NCBI GenBank assembly: GCA_002964805.2
Contig: PUDQ02000032.1
Coordinates: forward strand, 1,178,001 to 1,242,000
Length of the DNA stretch: 64,000 bases
DNA from: Trametes villosa
Lineage: Eukaryota > Basidiomycota > Agaricomycetes > Polyporales > Polyporaceae
Direction of reading: 5' to 3'
A model generated the notes under the pieces. That model was not told where the DNA came from. It saw only the letters and a program-made list of their open reading frames with translations, and did not search any database. How positions within the stretch are numbered: the first letter of the stretch is position 1; each line of letters starts with the position of its first letter. The position numbers and the translations under genes are program-made. This document shows, piece by piece, positions 23,980 through 35,256 of this stretch.

Positions 23980-25650
23980 TTCGTGCGCCATGTACTGTAC
24001 CTCTTTCATTCATCGCAATCGGCATGTAGGGTGTATTCAACCACCAGTTGTATCCGCATCTCGACGTGCAACGGCGGTTCCGCAACCAACACAATCGCTT
24101 CGGGGAACTCGGACGTGACTAGCGTACGGACAGACTATGAGCAGACGTAACGCGCAAAGAATGGTATCGCGCTACCCGTCGCACTGAGGTGCGCGACGGC
24201 GGTGTTTCACCGACTGGCGGCGGATCGGAGCAGCCTTGCTTGAACGACGTACGCATTGCAACATTGTCGCACACCGTGATAAAACAAATTCGCGACTCTT
24301 CGTTAGGCGAAGACAGCTCTGACGATGGAAGACGCGCTCGAATCGACTCAGTGAACGGCTATACATACATTCAGTCCACGATATGACCTCGCATTCGTGA
24401 CACCGGGTCCCTGCCGGCGCGGAACCGACTGTAGCGCACGCGCGGCGACACACAGGGTGACGACGAGTAGCGACAGAGCGCGGGGAACTGCGAGCCTGGG
24501 GGGAAGCTAAGCTCGTTGCGCTGGCGACCGCGGTGGCTACACAAGAGGCGAAGAGTGCGGCCGTCCGTCCCGGCATAAAAAGGCGGCTTGAGCGGGATGC
24601 TGTGCGCTACATTCCGAGGTCGTCGTGCGAGTTATGCAGTGGGCGAGTCGTAAAGGAGCCGGGGGGAGCGACAGAGCAGAGACACAGGTAGCTAGAGACA
24701 ACCAGAGGGCAGCGCAGGTGCTTCGGGTCGCTGGAGAGCTGAAGGAAGATAGGATACTGTGACACACGCGCTGAGGAGCGTCTGTAGCCAGCGCAAAAAT
24801 TTCTGTGGTGCTTGCTCGTCTCGAGCGCGAGCGTGAGGCGGTTGCATGTCAACGTGTGTGGGCATATCGCCAGAGCGATAAGCACCCACCTTCCAGTCGC
24901 GCGCACCTAGAGGGCCTCTCTGGTCTGATACGGCAAGGGCTGAGCTTCACCTGATCGCGGTGGATCACCGCGCGCGGCGCAAAACTCTGTGCGGGAGGCG
25001 TCACTGGACGGGAAGCGTCACTGGGCGGGTGACATGATGGAGTACACTTACCGGCATGCGATTCGCATCCGCGCCACCGACCGAACGATATCATGCGGTG
25101 AGCCGCCAGCGAGAAGCGGGCTGGATATACGGTGTCAGCTTTATAAAAATCACAAAAGCTTACCTTTGTTTCCTCTGCCAAGCCATGGATCTCGACAGCC
25201 ATCTCCTACAAGCGTTTGAGAGCTACGAGGCATCGCATCATCGAGTAATGAACTATTGGTCTGGAAATGCGCACCGAGCGAGTTGGAGGCCAGCATCCGA
25301 CGAGGTGCTACGAAGCAAGAAACCGCCAAAAACGCGAGTTCTGTGCATGGTTGCTCGACGAGGTTATGCGTAACACTCACCCTTGTCAGACTCGCATGGG
25401 AACGGCCTAGGTTGGCATTCTCGTCTGCGCATGCGCACCAGGTCAGTCGCGGTCGCCTTCGTATGTGAGACGGACGAACCCCAGCAAGACGCGACACGCG
25501 AGGCCAGCCCGGTAGCCCTAGTTGAGCACGACTTCCAGATAGACCTAGTTTACACCTGCAGCTTGAGAAGGAGTCCGCCCCGCTGAACGCATCCTCGTTG
25601 TGGTCGAGAGTGAAAGTCATAGCGGGCGCTTCACGCAGACGTGCTCTTGC
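23980..25650 (-). pseudogene. W-gene downstream block with decayed minus-strand gene T (copy 2)
   Basis: The proximal part matches the flank of gene 3. Further on it matches 36.9-38.6 kb after gene 7. The best evidence for a former gene is on - near 25.16-25.21 kb: the frame MAVEIHGLAEETK runs up to a GTAAGC donor at 25163. The copy at 37.9 kb gives TVVEIRTLTEGTE up to GTAAGC at 37909. Upstream of both there are in-frame stops. So this was a spliced gene, now dead in both places. The family is not recognised; the segment could be the end of a membrane-segment exon, but that is a guess. Confidence 0.5.
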
Positions 25651-27830
25651 TCCGCGATTTGCCGAGAGTTCCCGGAATATCCCGTGTCTGGCTGCCTTAC
25701 GGCCACTCCAATCGTCTGCCCAGGACCGTCTCGACTACGGGCAGCGTACTTGAAGCTACGGATGCATTGACGAAGGGGTACCTCCAACGCCGATATATGC
25801 CGCCCTCAAGTACGCGCAGGCCGCGGTCCGTGCACCAGCGCGAACCTGGCCCGGAAGGGCGACCGTGCACGCGTAAGTTCCGAGTTGGATCTGCAACATA
25901 GTCCATACGGGCGTGCTTAACGGTCAAACTGTGAGTCGTCTGACTATCATTTCTGCTAGGACCTCTATGCAGCGCAGCCCCAAGCGAGAGGATACGAAGT
26001 TCGTCGTCCTGCAGCTCGCCGCTGGGCGCTGCGGCCGGCACGCTCGTACGCGAAGCTTACCACTCGACTTCATACACGCAACCGGGGCACCCACGTCTCT
26101 ACACGAGTCCGCTCTTAGCGTGGACATGGCAACGCTCGTTCTCGCATCGTAGCTGGTGTGAAAAGTCGTGGTTCACGCTGTTCGATGTGCCTGGGCGACG
26201 TTGCACCATGTGTTGGCGGCGACTCGGACGCGACTCAGTGTATCGATGCGTATGACGGAGGGCACACACCGGTGCTGAGTGCTCTCGCGCCCGCGGTGTT
26301 CATCGTGTGTGGCCTCGCCCATGCGGCGAGCTGTCTTCCGTCGGCCATACCGCAAGAGCCTCCCTCACGCTTTATATTACCCCATCGCGCGGCCGACCTC
26401 TGGTCTGTCGCTAGCCAACGGAACAGGTGGCGCAGCCCCGCAGACACTGAGCCCCGTCTCCGTCGCGCTCTCCCGCAGCTCGGACGCATCCGATGCTACC
26501 ACGCGTGTGTTCGCAGCTGCATACTGGCGCTCACTCATACGCGCACTGCTGCCCCATCTAGAGCAAGCGTAGGCTCAATAGCGTTGCATGAGCGTACGAG
26601 GTGAGTCTTCTCCCAACCTCGTCGCTCGGGTTTTACTGAATGTGCTGCGTAGGATGTGTCCCTTCCTCTTCTCCGCCGCCCTCGTCCATGCAGTCAGTAG
26701 CTGCGACTATGACGATCTCCATTGCTACACATACAACGTCCGATGACCCTCGGCATCGGTCGGATAGCGTTGAGCACTGTTGCGTACAGTTCTGGACCTT
26801 GCCATTGCGCTGGCGGCACCGCGCTAATTGCGCGCGGACTCACTAATGCTCGAGCTTGAAGTGGTGTGTCACTTTTCTCGTCGTTTTCTCATCTTAGCTT
26901 TAATATCATAGCACCCCAAGTTCACGCGGACGGCCTGCATTCGGATGGAGACCCACTTCTCTGGGTGTCCAGGCCGACATTCTTCCCCCACTGGGGGATC
27001 CCTAGCACGCCCGACGCCTTCGACCTCACAGATAGCAAAGACATTCGCGATCGATAAATTCGATCCGTGCGGGTCTTCTACTCTGCGGTGCGCACTCTCG
27101 ATGCTTGAAATTCCCAACGTGCTCATCTGCGCGTCTTGAGTTACGACTGCAAGTAACACGCTAGGCACAGAGCGGGCCCCAGGCTCGCGACGCCCCACCG
27201 TCTATACAATTCGATCTCAAGCGAGCACAGGGCCAACTGACGCTGTGACCACTCGCGGCGACTCCGCAGTGCAGTGGAGATCGGCAACGTGAGCCTCAGG
27301 AACACGAAGACAAGACATAGCTATATATACGGCTGGCGTACCGTCCCACGAACCGCTTCCCTCCACTAGGCCTATGGGTGTCCTGACCTAGCATCGGAGT
27401 CGCCCCATGACGGGTCTCCCCGGCACCTCAGGCTAATTCGCGCACCGTCTCGTTATTGGTCCAATGCTCTTGCGGGGCAGTTCTACTGCCTGTATACGTC
27501 TAACGGACTGCGTGAGCGTGAGTCGCAGGTGGGTCCTTCGTTTGGATCCAAGAGTTAACCCCGCTCACTCATGTTGGGCAGATCTGTCTATAAATCGAGA
27601 ACCACCTTGACCTCCACCTATCTGTGCGAGCTCTTTCAGCCTGGTCATCCGCACGTAACTCGATTGCCTGTAGGGTGACAGCCGGTTGAGTGGACGTCCT
27701 CGACATTCGGCGGCGGCAGGATATTTGTATGCCGCAGTAGCTCGACACCGCTACATTAATCTACACGCTACATTCACCATCGTGGAGTCGTACATCGTGC
27801 GGTCAGTTTTGCCGTCCCCGTGAGCACGAA
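25650..27830. other. Gene-poor interval before F-box gene 6
   Basis: No supported gene. Short frames occur on both strands (for example 26158-26604 on +, 26869-27198 on -) without recognisable motifs. About 120 bp near 25.65 kb still matches the gene 7 block (CGCGATTTGCCGAGA). Beyond that I see no homology to the rest of the window. Confidence 0.45.
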
Positions 27831-27837
27831 GACTTGT

Positions 27838-27850
27838 TTGCTCACGCTTG
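27838..27850 (+). promoter_or_regulatory. Conserved 13-bp element upstream of C-type gene 6
   Basis: TTGCTCACGCTTG lies 203 bp before the gene 6 start and is identical to the element before gene 4. The following GAGGCTGGGG is shared with the gene 8 flank. Confidence 0.4.
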
Positions 27851-28052
27851 CTGAGGCTGGGGGAATGAGGCTACCCTGTGAGCCCTAGGGCCTATACCTG
27901 CACAACGTAAGATTAAAACTCTCGATGAGTGATACTTATCGAGCGCCCTAATGCCGATGGGAATCGCGATACGGGACCGCTGCGCACGCACAACAAGTAG
28001 CACTCTCATCCGCACCACCACCAGCATCCGTGACGACGAGCCGCTCTGCGCT

Positions 28053-29355
28053 ATGCAATCAAGCCGCCTCCCGATCGAACTGTGCGAGTACACGATGGAC
28101 CAGCTTGTCGCCTGGGACCCCGAAGAAAAAAGGCACTCTGACCGGGACTGGTTGGGCGATGAAAACAGCGCACTCTGCCAGTGTGCCCTTACCTGCCGCG
28201 CATGGCGCACTCGAGCGCAGCTTCTTCTCTGGAAGTTCCCCATCATCGAGTCTACGGCAGCCCTCTCTGGGTTCGCCGACCGGGTTGGCCGCGCGCAGTA
28301 CTACACCGCGAGGGGAATCACTGCCGGGCTTACGCTCTTCCGGAGGGGCAACAAGGAGTACGAGGGCCCGGGGCGGACGGAGTATATGCGCGGAATGCAT
28401 ACGCTGTTCACGCACTCGTTTCCTGGCCTGCAGTTCCTGCGTTGCTGGGACGTCCCGCTCTCGGTTGGGCCGCACTTGCTACGGCGGCGGCTTCCGTTCT
28501 TCGCCCATTTGACGACTATGGATCTGATTATCTGTGAGTTCGACTCCTCACGGACGCTCCTCGACCTAGTGTGGTCCTGTCGCAGTCTGGTGGTGCTGCA
28601 TATCCACTCTCCTCGCATCAAGAAGAAAGCTGCCACCACGGACGAAGGAGCCCGCCTGTCGACCACCTGTGCGCACCTACGCGCGTGCCAGCATCTTGCG
28701 GTGCTCCGAATTGAGTGGGAGTTATTCGTATGTCCGGTCTGTCAGATGATCGCTTTGGACGTGAAACTGACGTCACGTCAACCAGGATCCTCCTGTCTTT
28801 CTGTTCGGGAGCGCGTTCGGCACGGCGCTCACCGAGCTGACTGTCCAAATTACCGAGGGCTGTAAGTCACTCGACAAGCCTATATACATGTTGATCTCAA
28901 TCCGACCCTCCTCCCCTCACATAGCAACCCTCGTAAGCTTCCTGACCGGCTCCTTTCCCGCCCTCGAGCGCCTCACCGTTGTATCCCCATACAGCCGCGT
29001 CAAAGCCCACAGACCCTCCTGGCTCAGCGCCATCGCCGCCAGCCGCCCCCCTTCCCCTCCTCCCGCGCTTAGGATCATCCAGCTCGAGCGGCGGCACGAC
29101 CTCGCCGAGGACGAGCGCGCGGACGGCCTCGCCGAGCACGAGTGCTGCCGGGACCTCGTCGAGCACGCGCCGGGTGCGCTAGACGTGCTCGCTGGCGTGC
29201 ACGAGATCTGGTTCGTGCTCAAGGGCGGGCAGGATGAGGAATATGCGCGGTGTGCACGATACATGTACGATGCTCTTCCCGGTTTGCGGAGGGTTTTGAA
29301 GTTCAAGCTGAGGGGGAGGGAGGGGTTGGGGGGTGTGACAGAGTGCGAGTACTGA
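28053..29355 (+). CDS. F-box/LRR-like protein 6, C type (393 aa, 3 exons)
   Basis: Exons 28053-28727, 28786-28861 and 28925-29355. F-box: RLPIELCEYTMDQLVAWDPE, later CALTCRAWRTRAQLLLWKFP. The middle has HTLFTHSFPGLQFLRCWDVP and RRRLPFFAHLTTMDLIICEF. The 76-nt mini-exon reads LFGSAFGTALTELTVQI. The last exon has TLVSFLTGSFPALERLTV, HECCRDLVEHAPGALDVL and CARYMYDALPGLRRVLKF. Compared with gene 4 it has an inserted acidic repeat near EDERADGLAEHE. Introns are 58 and 63 nt. Intron 1 is very close to that of gene 4 even in its non-coding bases (TGACGTCACGTCAA in both), which points to a recent duplication. Probable SCF substrate receptor. Confidence 0.87.
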
Positions 29356-29599
29356 CCCTCTCCGGCGTTGTGTGGTCTGTTCTCATCGTCATACACATGC
29401 GCTCTGGTTACCGTCTGTTATTGTCATATCGATGTATTCGCGCTCGAGCCTGTACCCGTACCATCCGCGCTCCGATAGGGACTGAGCTCTTCGTGCTGTT
29501 GTATCTCATCCAAACCCTCGTCTATGGAGTTTCCCAAGCGCGCCTTTTGGACTCCTAACACCGGCCGTCGGCAAGACCAGATGGATAGCTACTCACGCA

Positions 29600-31930
29600 G
29601 CCCCAGCCGAAACGTCGAACGCACTCCCCGACGGAGACAAGGCAGCCGCGGGTGCATGACCACCACGGTGCAAGGCACCAGCCGCCGGAGCACGCCCCCT
29701 ACCACGCAGCCAGGTCTCCCCGAGCCTAATTCTCGTGCATTCTCGCAAAATCGCCCTCTCCCCTCCCAAGAGCTGACCTAGTCCCGTGCCTCCGTTGAGT
29801 TTGCGTAAGTGGGAAGCACATCCACGCGCGAACCACCAGTGTGCGCCGCACCTTGTATACGGTGCCGTACTAGAGCGTGCGGCGACGTTCTCCGTGAGCC
29901 ACGGATGCGCGCTCCAATCGCGCACGTGCCAGCGCTGGTTGTATCCCGGGACGGGTGATGCAGAGGAGAGCACCTGCCGCGGGGAGGCCGGGCGCGTCGA
30001 ATGCTCCACAGGACGCGTAGCCTGGTAGTCCACGGTGCGATAGCACGTCGGGATGTCTTTGGAGGAATGGTGATGGTCGGTGCCGGCGAACGCGCGCGTA
30101 CGGCAGCGTGCCAGGGTGGCTGGTGTTCTCGAGGGGGTACGCGTGGAGTGGGGCACGGGCGTCGTCCGGAGCCAGCCGCACGAGGTGGAACTGAAAAGCG
30201 TCAGAGAGAAGGACGCTTGCGGGAAAGTAGCTCCTCGCTCGCGCGCAAAGTTCCATGAGCTCCGCTCACTTGGCCGCATCGGGGACAGCTGTGTGTTCGA
30301 GGTCGCATCAGGAAAATCCCCCCGCGCGAATTAGGGCTATTTTAGCAATACCCAGAACTAACCGCGTATAAGGCGTCACTCACCGCCATAATGTGCATAG
30401 TCTTCAGACGGAGTGTAGTGGAGGATACAAGAGAGCTATATTTCGCTCCCTGCCACGAATACTGACTATGGACGTTACTGGATGTACTGTCCAGCCGTGG
30501 GGAGTCGGTTTAATACCAGCAGTTGTTTAGAATGAGACGCGTTGAATTGTGAAGTTCAATAGCGCCTGCCCTAAACACGGGCGCTAACGTCAGGCATCTC
30601 TGCGCTGGCGTCTCGCGACTGCTCCTTGTCTCCTCTGCCCTCGTCCGCCTCGTCTCATCATCCCCTCTCGCGGTCTTCCTGGTATGCTGGATCCTTGAGC
30701 TTTTTCGTAACGTCTTTTTGTGAAGGCTGTGGCGCTTGGCTCCAGCTCTGCCTGCAGTATCTCGCACCCCGGCCCGAGCTCGTCTAGTCCGCTGGCTAAT
30801 GTCGCTGAACCTGGCTGGTGCTCTTCTGTCGTTCCTCCTCGCTGTCTTCTCCTGCCATCTGGCTATCTCTAGGAACAACACTGTACTCGTCTAGAACTGG
30901 TCTTGGGCCTAGCTTACTGGTCAGCATCCGTCTTCCGAGTGCGCTCCGCCGTACGGCTTCTTGCGGCCCTGCCCACCGTCTTCAAACGAGGTCGTCCCCG
31001 CTGGTCACAGGTGTCTTCGAGCACGGAGACCGCCGTCTTCTAGCATCTGTAAGTCTCGGAGATCAATGCTTGCTTGGCTGCGACTTTCCCGACCACCTGG
31101 CTCGTGCACTAGGGGATTGTATGGGCTATGTAGCATCGGCTTCCTCCTCTCGAGTATCATGTCTCTATTAGTCTTCGTACTTAGCTTATACATGTCAGTA
31201 GTGTTTGAATATATCTCTTCATCCCATACATTGCGTGCGATCTACAAGCAAGTGGGTGTGGCGATCTACCAGTGAGTACTACAATACATAATGGCGCTAC
31301 CCCCATCTAATGCGGTCCTCAGCCACCATAATTAGGAAAGGGACCTTGTGAATTAGGTATACCTGGCGAACCGCTCTAATTAGTGATATTAAGGATAATT
31401 AGAGCTCATTCGCGCGGGGGGATTTTCCTGATGCGACACCGCCAGCCGGGGGCATAGTCTTCCCCAGACCCCGCAACGTCGCCCGCGCGTGCCGAGTAGC
31501 ATAAACGGCAGTTCTCCGGGCTAGCAGCGGTGCATCCACGGTTCCGGTGCGCTGGGGCGTGTACGCTGCGCGATACGGACGCGTTGGGTGGGCGTGTGGT
31601 GTCGAAAGGTGTATTGAGCGTACGAGGGTGGCGGTTGAAGCGGCTGCCGAGCTGCAGGACGGCGCGCTGCGTATTCGCTTGCGTGAGATGGCGGTGAGTG
31701 AAAGGGATACTCACAGTATGCCAGTTGGGCGGAAACACGCGTGTACGGTCGCCTGCGGACGGTATCACGACCGGCCTCCGTGCACGTTGGCCGGCGGGCG
31801 GCATCATCCTGGTACCCGTTCTCATATGCGCCTGTCACTTGTTCTGCTGCTCGTAGCGGGGGTCAGAGATGATCGGAGACGGGTGGGTAGCGACCGTACA
31901 CAATTCATGGTTGGAACACTGAGGGTGCAT
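29600..31930 (-). repeat. Repeat family R, copy 2, split by a 1.14-kb insertion
   Basis: The R sequence on - runs from about 31.93 kb down to 31.44 kb, is interrupted at 31437-30302, and resumes from 30.30 to 29.6 kb. The upper part shares CTTCGACACCACACGCCC with copy 5 (46.5 kb). The lower part shares the CGCTTGCGGG/CAAGCGTCC region with copy 1 (20.9 kb). As in copy 1, it lies convergent to a C-type F-box gene. No intact frame. Confidence 0.6.
30302..31437. mobile_element. 1.14-kb element with perfect 30-bp terminal inverted repeats
   Basis: The 30 bases at 30302-30331 (starting GTCGCATCAGGAAAATCCCC) are the exact reverse complement of 31408-31437. Weaker complementarity continues inward (GAATTAGGGCTA against GAATGAGCTCTA). 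The interior is more AT-rich at both edges and has no recognisable transposase. The two flanks together make one R copy, so this looks like a non-autonomous DNA transposon. I do not see an obvious target-site duplication at the ends as drawn. A hydrophobic frame near 31.11-31.27 kb (LLSSIMSLLVFVLSLYMSVV) is open but unsupported. Confidence 0.7.
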
Positions 31931-31939
31931 GCGTAAGAG

Positions 31940-34760
31940 GCAGATGCGGAGCGGATCTCTCGGCATATGGGGGCGCTGCTTCATGGCGCGGAGCATATAA
32001 AGGGCGAAGAGGGCAGAGGAAGTCGTCCACGGACTGTAAAATGTCAGTAAGTGGTATATGCGGCGAGCGACGCCATGCGTTTGGGACTTACCAGCCACAC
32101 CAGAGAATAGAGACCACAGTTGGGATCGTGGATGAGGTACGGCGGCACGCAGATGTGTCCAGGAGAGTAAGGTCGCGCACGCCCGACTAGTATCGTACGG
32201 ACGGCGGGCTTGACGACGCTGGTCCTGAGCTCGTAACTGCAGTGACCTGCACCAAAACCCCGGACTTGTGGTGGTACCCTGGTAATGGAGGAGACAGGCA
32301 CGATCGCCGCGGGCGTTCTCGGACGCCTGTGAGAATCCATTCGTGCGCTGTATCACCGTCGCGTACTTGATAAATTCGGAGCTGCAACGGTTGAGAAAAT
32401 GAAAACATACCGTGATCAGGGTTTTGTGCCATCGATGAAACATGCGTCAAAGTTGCGTCGCTGCACTCCCCTTCACATGTTGACAAGGGGGTTGTCGAGG
32501 CGAGTACCCGCGTCGCAGGATAAATGCCATGAACAGCCAATTGCTGCCAATTAGAGAGAGCGTTGGACGGGTCCAGGTTGAGGTTCGAGGGACTATCTCT
32601 CTACGCAGGTGAGAGGCTGAGCATGGATGGCGACGTTCACACTAGCCGCGCCGTGGAACGTAGCAAGAATGCGTATCACGAGGGCTGGCGGACGTTAACA
32701 CAACACTGGAACAGAGTCTTTGTGTACGCACCTTGATTTACGCGACCTCCAACTAGTAGTTATCTGGAGCACCGGTTTGAGCATAGCTGGTTACGTGCGC
32801 CCTGGAAGTGCGAAGAGCGGTAGAGGCCGGGCGTGTATTCAGTGAGGAGCTCGGACTATCGAGTTAGACAGCACAGAATGCGGGATAGAATGGAGGCAAG
32901 CAGATTCGTACAGGCGGGCCACGGCGTTGTCAATGTTGGGGAGTCGTCGTCGCGAGCGAGCGCGTCTGCAACGGGCGCCTTGCGCTTCCGGGAGTCGCCG
33001 GAGGCTCGAGAATACCGTCGAGTGGGCGCACGAGTCTTCCTCGCCTCTTCCATTCTCTGTGCTTTCTCAATCAGTCACACCCATCGCTGGAGTCTCACTG
33101 TCTGCGGATACCCTCCTAAAGTGCGTGCACAATGCTTCTCTTTATCTTGCTTGTGTGGATTTGTTGTCCTAGGAGCATCGCCCGTCGGGACGGCGCGGCC
33201 GCAGAACGGTAACGTGCTCTGGGTTTCGTGCCGGTAAAGCGGAGAGGAGAGTCTCATCCATCGCTCTTGATCTTCTGTGTGCGCGCACTTCTGTAGTACG
33301 TGCAATACTGCGCGTTCGGGCGTAGGAGTGGGACGTGAGGGTAGCAAGGAAAGCAGACGCGGGTGGCCGTCGGGCGGGGGAGCCTGAGAACGCGGACACG
33401 TGACCGCGCTTCTCCCGCGCCGCGTGGGTTCTCCGCACGCCATCGATGGCCGCCGTCGTCGCTGCTTGCCCTCTCCCCGCCATCGCTCGTACACTCTCGT
33501 CTGGGTAACACTGTCACTCTATGAAACGCTTGAAAAGTTTCTAGCTTCATGTGGTCGACGAGATGCAGCTCGGCCTCCTGCGCCGTCCGATCTACGCTAA
33601 TGCTCACGCTCCGCACTCGCCAGCCCACAAGACCCTCGAGTACAGAGTCTACATAGTGACATTTGGTAGGAAGATCGGTGAGCCGGTGCGTCATACATTG
33701 CGCATGCGCATCCGTCGCCAGTGACGGCAACAATCACTCACTTAGCGGCTCGGAAATGGAGCGCAGGAGTACCTGAGGGAAGGCAGAAATGAAGGTTGTT
33801 GCGTGGTATAGGCATACACGCGGAGGCTCAGTGTTTAGGGCGAGTCGCACCGCTTGATCTACGTTTGTTAGTAATCTGATTTGCATCCATAGGTTCGACG
33901 AGCAAGTCTGCCGTATTGCCGTGCGTTCCCGGTGTCTTTCCAGTACGACTGGGCTGTATGCTTTGCTCGTAAGCTTATTTTCGTCTTGAGGTCGTCCATG
34001 AACACTGGACTCCGCCTCTCCGGGGACGGCACCACTCTCAGACGAGCCGCCGCAATCGGTCGTGCACCCCGTGCACGGGAGCGTATTACATCAAGCGTAT
34101 GAGAGCGGCTCGAGCCTCGCAGGATGCCGCCATCCCGAGCGTTGCATTTGGGGCCGCTTGCCAACCAATGTACCGGCTGATCCCCTGCGCGATCTGAAGC
34201 GCATAGTCCAGGGCGGAGAACGACTCTCGACTTGCAGTGCGAGAAGGTTACTCGTGGACTGGTCCGAGGTGCTGCGGACGGGGCCATGGGCGCGAGCGGC
34301 GGGCGGTGATGTGGATGTGGACTGCATCGTTCCGACCACGCGGAAGAGGTTGAGGTTGCTGGCCAGGTGCTGCGAGTAACGCCCTCGCCCGGCTCTTGAC
34401 GTCCGTCAAGACGTCGCCCACTGCTCATGAGTATGTCCCGGCGTCCCTAGAACGCAATCTTAGATGAATCCTCCTTACGCTGGTCCGGTCCTCACCGCGG
34501 CGAGACAATATTGTTGCTCGTCTGAGGGAAACGCTAGAGAGGCCGAAAACGATCAGTCCAGAGCCATACCAAGAACCCTCCCGCGCGACTGAGCCTTGTA
34601 TTGCACCAGGATCGCGTTCACCGGGGACGACGGATTTGCCAGTGCGCGCACCTGTAGGGTGACGCGCACGAATGCGTGCTCCCTCGATTACCGGTGTATT
34701 TGGTTGGAGAATGTGGACAGTGTGCCCGAGACTTGAGTCATGCCGGTCAAGGCTATGCGA
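31940..34760. other. Gene-poor interval before F-box gene 7
   Basis: Around 32.0-32.5 kb a minus-strand stretch has an exon-like frame ending in a GTAAGT donor at about 32.09 kb. It shares a short piece (GACCACAGTTGGGATCG) with the T block at 38.03 kb, so it is probably a further relic. Repeat S copy 4 is at 32945-33427. The 33868-34428 frame on - has no recognisable domain. Confidence 0.4.
32945..33427 (-). repeat. Dispersed repeat S, copy 4, with 47-bp block
   Basis: The core at 32945-33030 on - encodes KRKAPVADALARDDDSPT, the longest version of the S peptide. The block at 33381-33427 is identical to 12880-12926. The two loci therefore derive from one duplicated segment. Confidence 0.7.
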
Positions 34761-34766
34761 TCATTG

Positions 34767-35045
34767 AGTTCTGCCCGAGGAGCGCTGTCTCCTAGCGGGG
34801 ACGTGTGGTCGATAGACCACATGTCGGTGCCTCCTAGGAGAAGGGTGGACGTCCTATAATGGTTCATTCATGGAGCAATGTTGAGTCGTCGTCGGGCACT
34901 GGTTCAACTACTCTCGGTTACTTGGATTGCGGTCGGATACGCAGAGCGGACGGCGCTCTATGAGCGGTGCGTAGCACTGGTGAGAGAGGACGTCGATGAC
35001 AAACCGTATACTACCAGCGTCTTCGTGGAGTACAAGGCGAACATT
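34767..35045 (+). promoter_or_regulatory. 5' flank of gene 7, homologous to that of gene 5
   Basis: Paralogous to 21983-22270, with the same order of conserved words: a GGTCGATAGACCACAT inverted repeat, GAAGGGTGGACGTCCT, TTCATTCAT, CAATGTTGAGTCGTCGTCGG and ACAAACCGTATAC. Confidence 0.5.
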
Positions 35046-35256
35046 GACTGTCGGGGCACGGACGGCAACGCGAACAACCCCGTCCGTCGCCACCCTGCTA
35101 TCCAACACTACAGACTTTGCCTCCTCCCGCATCCGCGTCCGCCCTCGAGCTCTAGCCTGTTGCCAGGCCTCCAGTTCACGACCCCACGAGCTATTCGCGG
35201 GTCCCCTCTTCGACGGTGGCCGCCGAGAGATCCTTCTCCCTGCACTCCTGGAGGAT

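Noticed and set aside
30510..30881. 123-aa basic frame inside the inverted-repeat element
   Set aside because: Composition is dominated by Arg/Thr with no transposase-like motif; it is the shadow of a pyrimidine-rich strand.
33868..34428. 186-aa frame on - before gene 7
   Set aside because: No domain recognised, no counterpart in the homologous region before gene 5, and no intron signals that improve it.
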